64,000 nt of DNA from Parastagonospora avenae f. sp. tritici 18332-5. Its lineage: Eukaryota > Ascomycota > Dothideomycetes > Pleosporales > Phaeosphaeriaceae. Position numbers and translations under genes: made by a program. How positions within the stretch are numbered: the first letter of the stretch is position 1; every line of letters begins with the position of its first letter. Shown here piece after piece: positions 23,758-34,591 of this stretch. The notes under the pieces are model-generated. The model did not search any database. It saw only the letters and a program-made list of their open reading frames with translations, and was not told the origin of the DNA. The stretch is from assembly GCA_022559985.1 (NCBI GenBank), contig JAFJTR010000053.1:1-64000 (forward strand), given 5' to 3'.

Positions 23758-24485
23758 CAGAATTTGGTCTTCATTGAAAAAGCTAGAACTAACTAAGCTC
23801 AGATCTCTCGGTGCCGCCGACAGAACTGAAGACCTGAGTTGAGTCGGGCTGTTTCACATGGATGGGTTCTTCATCTGGTAGCTCTGGACAGGAAGACCAG
23901 TCGTTCCATTCCCCATCGGGTGTCAGCTCATGGAATTGCGGGTGCCGAGCTGGCCTGGCCACAGCTTCAAGAATTGGCACCCAAGCCGAAAAGTCTCGCC
24001 TTTCTAGATCCTCGAACACCGACATATGTTGAACGGCCAGCGCAAGTGATCGAGGGTGGCCTGTCTGTGGGGTTTCTGCAGAAGGTGTGGCAACGCTGTA
24101 GCCTAGGCGTGCCGTCATATATGATTGGTCAATGAATTCGCTTTTATTTGAGCTAAATTGCCTTGTCAGTAAGCTCATTGCACAGCCTACACACAAATTG
24201 TACACCTAATTCGGCCTATTTCCATAGACCAGCAGCTTCAATTATCGCTCGAGGGTTGCTATCTAAAAGTCTTGACGTTCCTCTTCGTGAACAGGAAAAA
24301 GACGTACCAAACCACGTTACCCACGCCGGCGCTTCTTCGATTCGGAAATATGCAGATAATTGAAATGAGCTAAGTAAGATGAGGTATTTTGAAGCGTTCC
24401 TTTAGTGCAAAAAATCGGCATGTTGGCAGGGTGTGGACAGGTCGCGATTACGATGCAACGTTTTCTCCCTCTTCTTCTCTTCTTA
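23758..24485. other. Intergenic upstream of the HET gene
   Basis: A 138-codon minus frame (23789-24205) reads somewhat protein-like but has no recognised domain and no splice link to the HET gene. The rest is 3' flank of the HPP gene. Confidence 0.45.
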
Positions 24486-25287
24486 TTACGGACCGCTCTC
24501 AAGATCGCTCAAAGTACGATGAGGACTGCCAACTGAAGACTCCTCAGCCATCGGCGGTTTGCGGTGTTGATGTTGGTCGTCCTTGGGTGCTGGGGGTGGC
24601 GGAAGCTGGGCAACCCAGAATTTCGGATATTGTCGCTGAAGGTTGTTGACCATCAACGCAGTGAATAGTACGATTGCTGAAGACAGTAGAAGCACAGGGA
24701 GGAAGTACCACCTCAGCGCCCATATGTGCGGATCGATGCAAGGCAGTAGTGCAGTCGCTCCAGCTGGTGGATGTGTGGTTTTCGTGAGGTGCATGACAAC
24801 GAGGGCTATAGCTGTTGCTAGGCTGGCCGCAAGCCACTGCAATCGTGGAAATGGGTCATCGTGAAGATTGAATTGGAAAATAGTCGCAACGATTACACCC
24901 ACCAGGCCACTGAAGAAATGCCCAAAGATGAGAGAGCGTGGTTGTGCAAGCGGAACATCAATGGCACCGTAGCAGAGAATCGCAGAAGCACCCTTTCTTG
25001 AAGTCAATATTTGTGCAGTGGATCGAACATCGTTTGCTTACGAATGAAGCAACTATAGGCGGTACCAAGCGTATCGTGAAATAATCGGTATGAGCGAAGA
25101 TGGCAATGATGATGCTCAAACCTCCGAAGGCACCGATGAAGCCATAGAAGCATACCATCCATGATGGAGAAGGTGCCAGTGACTTTCCGCCGCGATAGCC
25201 AAGCCATCTGCTGAGCCATGGCGGTAGATGCGCAAGGCCACTTTGGATATGGCGTTCAACGGGAACGAGTGGGTCCCATGGCGGCAT
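24486..25287 (-). CDS. HPP family integral membrane protein
   Basis: Four-helix membrane protein of the HPP family; bacterial and plant relatives include a nitrite transporter, so small-anion transport is possible but not shown here. Exon 1 is 25287-25042 and exon 2 is 24992-24486, with a 49-nt intron (24993-25041, GTAAGC...AAAG). The joint reads PPIVASF-GASAILCYGAID, the first HPP signature; 250 residues. Transmembrane helices: GFIGAFGGLSIIIAIFA, IFGHFFSGLVGVIVATIF, LATAIALVVMHL and FLPVLLLSSAIVLFTALMV. The name-giving motif is THPPAGATALLP. The C-terminal tail is proline- and serine-rich and probably cytosolic. The start was set at the ATG of MPPWDPLVP because the frame above it has no ATG. 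Confidence 0.9.
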
Positions 25288-26213
25288 CGTGAAGGCGATG
25301 TAATCCGCGAAGTCTAAGCCTCGTAACACAATGCAGGGAAAAGTAGATGGGAAGGACGAAAAGTTCAGATATCTTCAGTTGCAGTGGGCGATCAGCTGAT
25401 GAATGTGTAGAGACAAAGCGTGCGGCGAATAGAGAAAGAGAGGTCTGGGGCGTGACGGGAGGTAAACATGACCGTACTAAGAAGGAAAAGAACGATGCCG
25501 AACGTCACCGGCCTCGTGGAGAATTAGGCATGCACCCCGGACTAAAGGCGCGTGCACTACCTTTGATGATCCGCATGCTCTAAGCAATTGAATGAGTTGT
25601 AGGGTTGGCCAAATACAGAGATGCGAAGTCATGACAATTGTTACAGACTCAGCAAAATTCCAGCACGGCCGACCTGCTGTTTAGACAGTGCTGTTACCAA
25701 GGATTGTGTTTAGATACAGTCAGCGAAGCTCTCAGATACGTGAGACACGGTCCGCAACAATTTGGAAATTTGAGAGCAATGCGGAGTAGTATGCCGCTAA
25801 TTAGGTAACGAAAACCTTCGTTGGAAGGCCTGGGTTCGCGAACATTGGCCGAACTAAAACCGAAGCACGAACTAAGTCCGAATTTTCCCCCCCCCCCGGC
25901 TCTGCTCTTTTGTACGAAGGAACGCCAACTACCATACGCGCTCGAGATAATTTTTGCCATAAATTCCTATGGTTGCTCAAGAGAAAAAAACATCGCAAAT
26001 GGATTCTATACAGCACGGCATTAGTCTCGTGGTGTCCCCACCTGTGGTCTGAGAAGATGCTGTCGTATCCTACCTTCAGCTCCATGGGCACAGAGCATGA
26101 ACAAAAACACCAATTTGAACAATGTTTTTCACTGAGTATGAAACCTAACGAAATGAACTCCCTAGCGCCGCGCTAAAACAATGCATAAGTCGTGTGCAAA
26201 TATTCAGACGAAT
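25288..26213. other. Intergenic with a short poly-C tract
   Basis: Upstream region of the HPP gene and 3' flank of the receptor gene. A run of about 11 C occurs near 25887-25897. No supported gene. Confidence 0.55.
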
Positions 26214-27342
26214 TCAAACTGCTTGCCATGTTTCGCTGCGGTGACCTTGGGCGCTGGTGTTTATGTTCGATGTGGACGCTACCGCTGCAGAGTCCACCCT
26301 AATGTCTTGTTTGACATGTGACTCAATAGCACTGTCCTGCTCATCGCTATCTTTTGGCACCACTGGTAAACTGAGATCAGCGACGAAGCTTGGCCTTTTC
26401 AGTTGATGCTCCTTCAGAACGCCCATATTGTTGAGCAGCCTCTCTATGGGGCTCTTGAGACAGGGGAGCGAAGACGCAATGATGCCAACCTGTTCTTCTA
26501 ACTTTGCCCAAAGTGAAGGTAGAATGGTGGCTTGCATCGGATCGCCTTTCCCAAACGTAGTGAACGTGGTCATCTTGGCGCATGCGATACCAGTAGCGAG
26601 CAGACCAAGGGCCATGAGCGTACAAATGAGTATCTTCTCGGAGGTGCTTCGATTCAGCGTTCGGATGAGTCGGATAGGCATTAAAGAGAGGGCAAGATCA
26701 GTAGCGATGTATATTGCTGTGATCATTAGTAAAAAGACTTGACAAATTCTGTACATGGGCATACAAGCAATTGCCCATCCATAATTGATGATGGGCTGGA
26801 TATTCCAGCACTTGGCACCCGGTATCCTCTCCCAGTTTGAGCTGATTGGCGTGCATTGAGCGAACTGGATGACGATGTATGACGAGGAGATCGTAACTTG
26901 CAGGCCTATTATAAAGAATAAAGGCCAGCGCCATGATCTATCGAAACCGTAGCGCAGCAATGAGCATGCTACGGAGAGGCGAACAAGACAATACGTGACT
27001 ATCCAGACGGTCTGGAGTGCGAACTGCAACCTGAGTGTCTCTTTAAGGTTCTCCGGCGAGAAGTAGGGTATACGCTTCCCCCATCCATGATTAACTGCGG
27101 CGATAGCTAGGGACAGGCCGACTAAAGATAATGGCTGTCGGTTCGGTCAGCGTGTATACCTTCAGGACTCCTGATCAGCATACCTCAGCAACTACGATGA
27201 GCCAATCATCTAGATGCAATCTTCCTGTCCTGGTAAGACGAGTGTACACTCGTATGACGACCAATACGAGCGCGATGACGGCGACCGTGCAAACGGGAAT
27301 GAGATACGTCCCCGCCTTGTTGGAGTACGGAGAACTGGCCAT
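26214..27342 (-). CDS. Rhodopsin-domain (Pth11-like) seven-helix membrane protein
   Basis: Member of the fungal rhodopsin-domain family typical of Pth11-like receptors, placed in the plasma membrane; ligand unknown. Exon 1 (27342-27184, MASSPYSNKAGTYLIP) and exon 2 (27134-26214) are joined across a 49-nt intron (GTATGC...GACAG) to read DDWLIVVAE-PLSLVGLSLA; 359 residues. The first helix is VCTVAVIALVLVVIRVYTR, followed by DDWLI, the signature of the family. Later segments include YCLVRLSVACSLLRY, FFIIGLQVTISSSYIVIQF, CWNIQPIINYGWA and ICTLMALGLLATGIACAKM, then GIIASSLPCLKSPIERLL, the typical seventh-helix end. The C-terminal tail is Ser-rich and cytosolic. No CFEM domain precedes the helices, so it belongs to the CFEM-less group. 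Confidence 0.88.
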
Positions 27343-28604
27343 AGCATCGGCCACGAAATCGAAAGTCGAGTCTCAGGGAAAAGGTGTGAATTGAAGGGCA
27401 CAATTCATGAGTACCTGAGACTAGAGCTGGGAATGCAACTTAGCTTCCTACGGGATCGGTAAGCGCTTCCGCTTCCTTTGTCTCATCAAAATACGGGCCG
27501 TCTTCGTATCCTTTTTCGCAGGATGTGATGGAGCCTGGAGGCCCAGGCGGCGAAAGGTTTCGGCTCGCGATCGATTGCGGGCGCAAAGCCATCACTGCGA
27601 ACGTTTTAAGCTCAAACTACGGACCTTAGCTCAGCCTGAAGGCTGCCTGATTTGCACGCTCCAGGAACTTAGACTATATTCGCGATCGCGTAAGGGACGG
27701 GCATGGTCGCGTATTGGATGGTTCCGAAGTTCCACGCGGACCGCGATTCAGCATGCCTGTACGTATCTGTGAGGTGCCCCTGACCTGCACGCCTTACTCC
27801 GCAGAACGCGACGTCAAATTGATGGCGAAACCAGACCGTTCATGCTTTGGAGGCACATCATCCTCACTTGGGCTGACATGTATTACTCCACATCCGGTGG
27901 ACGATACCACGCTGTTGAGGTCGTGCTCTCAATCACGGTAGGGCAGCCTACTCACCACACAGCAGCACCGCACGACTTGGGAAGTTTGACGTTGCGTGGC
28001 GGCTCAACAAATTAACACCAAAATAACAACAATAGTCCCACAACAATCAGCCGCTCCGGGGTTACATAGCCGTGTCCGATCTGTTCGGTCCGCGCCCGTC
28101 GTTTCCTGGTCCCCGATCTCCGGCAGCGGATGGCAGCACGTGCAGCCGTATTGCGAATGTATCCTTCATAGGCTTGGCAACATGCAGCGCATTGAGTACT
28201 GCAGTCACTATAAACGGTGCAGAGTGTCAACAGCATCGTAATTTTAAAATGATGTCCATGTTGTGTGGCGCTTGAACCGGTGGTCGCTCAACTGCAGGGC
28301 CTTGAACATCGATGGCTGGCCGTCAACTGGCTGCAAAACAACTTTTCGGACCACTACATATCGTCGTCAGAAGGCCTTTTAGTTTCGGACAGTGTTACTT
28401 TCATGAGAGTTGAGTGCAGTGACGGGATTGAAAGAATGCTTTTCGAGGTTGATGACATCACGCCCCTCAATTAGTCACTTAGCGCACAGTGGGGATCTCC
28501 AAACCACACGCAAGGACACCGCCATACCTGTCCTTCAGCTAATACGACGATCCTACCAAGATACCTGACTTTTGACATTTCGGTACTCACAAAATTCCCC
28601 AAAT
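27343..28604. other. 1.26 kb intergenic stretch
   Basis: The interval holds the promoters of the receptor gene (minus) and the zinc-ribbon gene (plus). A CACGTG E-box (about 28137) is visible. Short open frames have no recognisable product. Confidence 0.5.
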
Positions 28605-28864
28605 ATGGTTGAATGCCCCGAGTGCGGAGCTGGTGCGGACTTGACCAAAGACGGCGCATACGCGCATTGTGCATCATGTAGGCAGAATCGGTTGGGTCGG
28701 AACTCCAAGTACACTAACAATTGACTTGATATATAGGCAACACGGTCTTCGAGCCGGGTAAGGAGGGTAGCCAGTACAAAGGCAGTGGCAGCGGATCTGG
28801 CGATAAAGAAGATGAGAAGAAGTCCGACGACAAGAAAAGCCAAAAAGCTGAAGACTCAAAATGA
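28605..28864 (+). CDS. Small zinc-ribbon protein (66 aa)
   Basis: A two-exon mini-gene that length-based ORF screens miss. Exon 1 (28605-28677) encodes MVECPECGAGADLTKDGAYA ending in HCAS. The 59-nt intron (28678-28736) has donor GTAGGC, branch CACTAAC and acceptor ATATAG. Exon 2 (28737-28864) completes the split Cys codon and encodes NTVFEPGKEG, a GSGSGSG linker and a Lys/Asp/Glu-rich tail. The two knuckles CPEC (residues 4-7) and CASC (22-25) make a C-x2-C-x14-C-x2-C zinc ribbon. Related short ribbons occur in fungal proteins of unknown role and in RNA-polymerase or ribosome-associated factors; function is not assigned. The ribbon closes exactly across the splice, which supports the model over chance. 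Confidence 0.72.
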
Positions 28865-29070
28865 TGATTAAATATGTTTGGTATGTATTGAGCTTCTGCT
28901 AATACTATCGAAGGATCATGGCTCATCGCTCCAGGTTTCATGGCAGGGCTGTCTACGACTAAAGACTTGAGTGTACGCAACACGACCCGTTCGGAATGTC
29001 GCCCCTTGAAAGACGTGCCCATTGCCAACTTCTCAATTGACATAATGAAACATGCAAACTTGCCCTTCCC

Positions 29071-30597
29071 TTACAGCTGTATAAATACCGTCTTTGCGAC
29101 ACTTGGAACTCCCTGAGCGCTCATTGCGAACAAATACCAAGCTCCCGGTAAGACGACACCAGAGTCTGCTGGTATCTTCAATACAACCTCCGTTCCGTTT
29201 GATTTAGAGGATAGTGGTACCCGTCTTTGATCAGTGTTGATGCTATGAGTGACACTGCCGATACGGATGAGAGAAAATGTTACCCCTTGGGCAGTGCCTT
29301 CCATTGTAAGGCGCAGCTCACCACCCGGGTCAGTTGTCGCACTAGCAAGATTACCAATGAGAGGTCGCGGAGCCCCAGTGTTGAGGTAGGGTGGCGTGAA
29401 TATCTGAGCGTTTGGATGGTCTACCGTGGTGTGACATCGCTCTGCCGAAGCTCCTGAGTCATCTTGAAGACAAAGGCCGCCACCACCTGAAAGTACAGTA
29501 CCGTCTGCCAGGAGTATTGAAACAGAATGGTAGTTTCTCGGTATGGCCTCCGGTGCGAGCTCAGTGAAGGTCTTAGTTGCAGGATCGAAAAGCTCAGGCG
29601 CGAATACGGGATCGATATCCGTAAACCCCTGTGCCCATCCTTGGCCTCCTGTGATCAGAATCTTGCCATCAGGAAGTACCACCACATTGGCAAAAGCTCT
29701 CGCGTGTTTCATGTCCGGCAGCCGTTCAACTGCGGCCGGTGCGCCCACCTGGTCTATGGAGATGAGATGCGCGATGCTGAGACCCGGAGCCTTGTCATAA
29801 TAATGAGATCCGCCAGCAGAGAAGATCTTGCCGATATCGTACATGACGTTGACGCCACACATTGCATCGTTGGCCGAATCTCGAACTCCAGCTGGACTAA
29901 CTCCACCTCCGCCATTTGTGTAATACCAGTTCATAGCCTTTGAAGGACCAGCCTGAAAGACAGAACCATTGCGCCAACCATAGAGCCATGCGTGATTATC
30001 TTGCCGGAAGATGCCTTCATGATCAGATGTCAAGATGGGCATAACGTCTGCGCCCGGCAAGAGAGCCCAATAGCCTGTCGTCGGATCATAAATTTCCCCC
30101 GTCTTGTTTCCTTTAGCACCACTCCACGAGCCACCGATCGTAAATACCTTCCCATTGCTTAAAACCGTGCTGCTTTGATATCCTCGGGCTATTTGCATGT
30201 TGATGCCCGGAGTAAACGTGTTTGAACTTGGGTTGTATATGCTTGTTCTCTCGGCGTTGCTACCTCCGGTGATGATCAGGCGGCCGTCTGCAAGGAAGCT
30301 TATGCCGGGACAAAACATGTCGTGTCGTGTATCAGCTACCTGTCGAGCCGATATCGCTCCATTCCGATGATCGTACTCGGCAAATTGAGTGTAGCCATTG
30401 GCACCTCCAAAAGAATCTGGACGGGAAGCTGAGAAGACCATCAATCGGTGCGATTCCGGGTATTCCGGTACGATGAACGCTGCCACCGGTATGAGTGGGA
30501 AGTCGATCACTGGGCCCCAAGATCCCTGCGCAACAACAATCGAGAAGAAATATATCATAAGAGAGCTGAGCCTAGAGGTCAGGGTAATGAGACGCAT
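29071..30597 (-). CDS. Secreted galactose oxidase-type copper radical oxidase (AA5_2)
   Basis: Single-exon 508-residue secreted enzyme of the galactose oxidase family, which oxidises primary alcohols to aldehydes and yields hydrogen peroxide. The start ATG at 30597 gives a signal peptide (MRLITLTSRLSSLMIYFFSI then VVAQ); the frame upstream opens only with GTG. Active-site residues all have counterparts: Cys96 (DMFCPG) and Tyr140 (ARGYQS) form the thioether-linked radical cofactor, Trp158 (GGSWSG) is the stacking residue, Tyr356-His357 (PRNYHS) and His451 (SVTHSI) bind copper. A seven-bladed Kelch propeller is followed by the DUF1929 C-terminal domain (about 400-508). The N-terminal carbohydrate-binding module of classical galactose oxidase is absent, so alcohol specificity may differ. 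Wood- and plant-associated fungi commonly carry such genes. Confidence 0.92.
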   Translation of the reverse strand: MRLITLTSRLSSLMIYFFSIVVAQGSWGPVIDFPLIPVAAFIVPEYPESHRLMVFSASRPDSFGGANGYTQFAEYDHRNGAISARQVADTRHDMFCPGISFLADGRLIITGGSNAERTSIYNPSSNTFTPGINMQIARGYQSSTVLSNGKVFTIGGSWSGAKGNKTGEIYDPTTGYWALLPGADVMPILTSDHEGIFRQDNHAWLYGWRNGSVFQAGPSKAMNWYYTNGGGGVSPAGVRDSANDAMCGVNVMYDIGKIFSAGGSHYYDKAPGLSIAHLISIDQVGAPAAVERLPDMKHARAFANVVVLPDGKILITGGQGWAQGFTDIDPVFAPELFDPATKTFTELAPEAIPRNYHSVSILLADGTVLSGGGGLCLQDDSGASAERCHTTVDHPNAQIFTPPYLNTGAPRPLIGNLASATTDPGGELRLTMEGTAQGVTFSLIRIGSVTHSINTDQRRVPLSSKSNGTEVVLKIPADSGVVLPGAWYLFAMSAQGVPSVAKTVFIQL

Positions 30598-32184
30598 CTT
30601 GAATTCGGACGGTACTTTCTGAATTTGGTCGGAGAGAGACACGACTTTTCGAGATGGACTGATGGTACTTGTAGAAAGCCGGATATTGCTTGTTTACACC
30701 CCTGGACCCCAGAAGGCACTGCATACATTCAGTTCTGTTCATGTATGCACAAAAGCGGTGTTTCATGATTAACAAGCTGTCAGGAGGATTCAGGATTTTT
30801 GGATCGAATGTCAGACAAATTATCGGATCATCACGAAAACGAATACGCCGTGGCAGGTTGACCAGCTTACTGCAAGCTCCGAAGCAACAATGCTTGTACC
30901 TGAGACCTGCAGTGGAGTGCAGTGGCGATCAGATAGTGCGAAAGCTCGCATGAATGCAAAAGCAAGCAGTACTGAAGGCCTTTCCAACCTTCACGGTAGT
31001 GATATGCTCCTACAATGTCCTCAGTGTGTGGGGTTCCTATTAGGCACTTCACTGCCATCTGTGGAATTTGTGCAAAGCATAAGTGCATGCCATATGCGTT
31101 CGGAGTACACGACAGGCGGCGCGTAGGCGTTATGTGCATGGTTCGGGATGAATTCTCAATCGTGTTGTCGTGGCAGGTTATCCTAGTCACAACAGAACGG
31201 GCGGAAAGAAGCAATCACTGTAGCCATGACGTCACCCAACCCATCTGGGTGCACCAGGTATGCCGCTCTTACTTTGGATGGCATGTACGAGGAAGATATA
31301 TAAGTGGAAATTGATGCATTCGGCATTTAGGCGCACTGGCTTCTGGCACGTGCGGTATTCCCATTACTCCACTTGAGGCATTGCAATGCTGTCACAAGGT
31401 CACGAACGCCCACAGCACGCTTGTTGCAGCTCGCGACCGTCCAAACACGACCTCCGAGCAAAACACCTATAGCTGTACAAATAATCATTCTCCTTTCCTT
31501 GAGCTCGAATCTCTATTGTATGGCTCATCTACTTATCACAGTCTCATTCTACGAGGCTGCCACGTTGAGGGGCGCGCGTTCCGTTCTGCGCTTACTATGC
31601 ACGATCACTGACGACCTAGCTTGTAAGCGCACAATACCTATCTAATTGATACCTTCCTAATAGAGGGAAGAAACGTGGAAATGCTGGACTTTAAGCTTGT
31701 AAACGCTATACGTAATTTCTTAGATGTGCGTTTGATTGGTGCCTCCACACACACCACCTCTTAACCAGTTAGCCAAGTATGACGAGTTGAAAAGCTGGCC
31801 AAGAAGTCAATTTCGTAGGCAATTTAGTCATTCTCTGTAAAGATTTTCTTAGTAGAGGAAGAAGAAACCCAGCAACGAACTACCAATGTTGTCAGAATGA
31901 AACAGGAAGACCTCTGACTAGATAGAGTCAACCCTAATCAGGGCATTTTTGCTTGAGTTACTGCCATCTCTACAATGTGCAACACGAACGACACGGCTTT
32001 GAGGAGATGGTGGAAATAGCTTGAATGCCGTCTAGCACACTCGTTGGGCTTGGGTTGGGCAAAGTAGATCATGCAAACTATTTGGGAAAGCACAAATCAC
32101 TTTAACGGGTGTCTTTCATTCATTTTATATTCATTCAAAAACCAAGTGTGAAATACGGCGAGGAAAAGGTTGCATATGTAGACC
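30598..32184. other. 1.6 kb intergenic stretch, nothing recognisable
   Basis: Promoter region of the oxidase gene at its left edge and 3' flank of the APH-like gene at its right edge. AT-richer than its surroundings between about 31650 and 32160. Open frames are short and without motifs. Confidence 0.55.
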
Positions 32185-34080
32185 TTAAGGTGCCAATAAC
32201 TGGGTGATCTTCTCCTTCAGAATCTTCTCCGCGGCAGGCCAACCCTTGCCCAATTGAACGTACAGATCGTAAGGATATACGCGTCTAAATCCATCAATCT
32301 CTTTCAACAAGTTACCCAGCACAGCAGGGCACTCCTCGTCTTCGTAGAGAACTGCAAATAGTGCCTCGTATATGGCGGACTTCTTTGTAAACCTAGCATC
32401 ATTATTGTCGCTGCCGCAAGCAGTTTTCATAGCAGCAATGTAGACGTCTCAATAGCGCTGAATGGACCAAGTGATATATGGCCAGCCGGATACTGTATGG
32501 CCGGGAAGCCAGTCGCAACGCAGGAAGGTTGGCAGTGAAGTATAGCCAATGCAGCGGGGTACTGCCATGCAGCCGTCCCAGTCAATGATGCCCGTGACAT
32601 TGCCCTTGTAGTCAACCAGGATATTCTGGAAATCAAGATCATCGTGATGTAGAACAAAGAGCTTGGGCGCAGCTAGATTTGTTGCGCTTTCTCCATCCAA
32701 GCAATCGACCGGAAGCGACTCGTAGGGTGCAGCAAAAGGTTCAGAGCTTATAATCATGTCAAGGATATTCTTGATACCCTTGCTCTCCGAGATATCTTCA
32801 TCTTCTGGATCTGTATCGTCAATCTCAGTCCCGTCCAGATCCCAACCGCGTTTTAAACCCGTCTCGAAGAACTTGCCACTGGTGGGAAACGGACCGATAC
32901 CTGTGATGGGCTGCATTATTGACTTGGTATGCCAGACATAAGCAGATCCGATTGAAGAAGGCTCTTCATCTTCAGGGTGCTCAAAGACTGGCACGCCGGT
33001 GTTGGTAAACTCAAGCTTGTGTAGGTGGCTCATAGCTATTGCGAGTGACTTGATAAGGTTGTTGCGAATCGCCTCCAGTAATCCGGATGGCTGGTCGGCG
33101 TTCAAGTGTTCATCGCCAGGTGCAGGTGGTTCGTACAAATGGTTGCCCTGCCACAAATCGAGTGCAGACATACCTGTGACCTTCTTCATCAAGATGTAAG
33201 GCGCACCAATGGAGCTGCTGAGCGTCTGATTGAAAGAGATGACTTTCGGGACCGGACACTTGGTATGGTGTCGAATATGTTGCATCATAACAGCCTCGTT
33301 GCGTAACATGAATGCGTCCTCTTCTTGCCACTTGCCTTGCGTTCCATAAGCTGGGATACGCAGTACGTATGCCTGTTCAGACTCTTGACCATCGTCAACG
33401 TCAAAAAAGACACAGCGGTGAAAGGAACCCTCTTTACGGTGTGTGATGCGACACGTGTGTGTTGCAAGTTCATTCACAGGATACAATGTTTCCAGAACGA
33501 GATTCTCCAAGGCTTTTCGAGAGATCTCTCGGATTGCGCTGAAGTTTCGTCGATCGTTCTCATCGTGTTTGTTAGGCTCGCCTTCGTCGCTGTATTCGCT
33601 TTCGCCGTCGTCCAGCACAACTGAATCTGAGTCGACGCAATCGCTTTTGTCGTCGCCTGGAACAGCTGTGACTGAGTTGGTGCAATCGTTATTGTCGACG
33701 TCGGGAACTAAGTGGCTGCTGGTATCGCGCTCAGAATCGAAAACGCAGAAGAACCTACAGAGGAAACGAATACCATACTGGTGTCGGCTGAGCTTCATTG
33801 ACTCGACTGTACTATCTTTCGCGGTTTTCGCGGCGGGGGATGATGTCGATTGGGATTGTTCTCGCACAAAAGTTGTCGACAAGTCAGCTTGATCTGGGGA
33901 ACGATATAGCCCAAATAGTTGCTTTGTCTTCTTTCGGATGTTTTCCAGACACGACTTCTGGGGCTTCATGTTGAGATCGGCCTTGGCCAAACGTTCACTT
34001 GATGGCGGCTGCTTTTGAAGCTTGTTTGGTGCAACGCACATAGACGCTTTGGGGCTCTCTGTTGTTCGCTTGAAGATCAT
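32185..34080 (-). pseudogene. APH-like kinase gene with one in-frame stop
   Basis: Protein of the aminoglycoside-phosphotransferase/choline-kinase-like (APH) superfamily, common and mostly uncharacterised in fungi. The start ATG at 34080 (MIFKRTTESPKAS) is preferred to non-ATG upstream codons. A basic N-terminus and a Ser/Asp-rich acidic linker precede the kinase domain: FFDVDDGQESEQAYVLRIPA, CPVPKVISFN, GAPYILMKKVTG, catalytic loop LHHDDLDFQNILVDYKG and metal-binding IIDWDG. The frame reads SGWPYITWSIQRY then TGA (32449-32451) and, still in frame, DVYIAAMKTACG and a typical APH tail to 32185. The TGA stands where a codon such as CGA would be expected. No splice signal removes it. Truncation would cost about 87 residues after the catalytic core. 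Alternatives: recent pseudogene, readthrough, or base-call error. Confidence 0.75.
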
Positions 34081-34591
34081 GTTGTAAGTTTTGAACTTTT
34101 GGTTGATCCGATACCGAGAGGAAGGTACCGAACATATTAGTTGTGTGTGGATGTGTAGAGACCAAAGATGTTTCAAGTAGTTTCGGAGTAGAGCTGTAAC
34201 GGCACTGTGTGTAGTAAGAGGACATAAGAGACATTGTGTGCGCGACCTGTTCACACAAAGACATGCGAATCACCCCGAGAATCGCAAGGGAACACTGCGA
34301 AATTTTGACATTGTTCTCAGACAAGTCTGGGCTCGACTGATACTCAACGATTTTGAGCGAGCCAAAGTGCTCACAATGCGCCGACCATGCGTAGAATGTC
34401 CCCGATACTGCTCACGGCCTTTCTAGCAATGTCGATGAACAGCGTTACAAAGGAGGTAGCCATACATAATTCACCTTTGCTTGCAGTGAACGATTTCAAC
34501 CCACCATCTCAAAAGCAACAACCAAATTTCGCAAGCACACCCCTATTCCGAATCACGCTGTCGCTTATCAACTTCCACGCCTGCTTGTAAC
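34081..34591. promoter_or_regulatory. Divergent promoter region between APH-like gene and Cys-rich orphan
   Basis: The two start codons face away from each other across 511 bp, so both promoters must lie here. Sequence before 34592 is rich in short A and C runs. No specific binding site is claimed. Confidence 0.45.

Noticed and set aside
23789..24205. 138-codon minus-strand frame upstream of the HET gene
   Set aside because: Parts look protein-like, but there is no known domain and no splice site linking it to the HET gene; kept only as a remark.
32449..32451. TGA as a selenocysteine codon or readthrough stop
   Set aside because: Higher fungi of this type lack selenoproteins, the residue is not catalytic, and the readthrough context TGA-CTA is absent.
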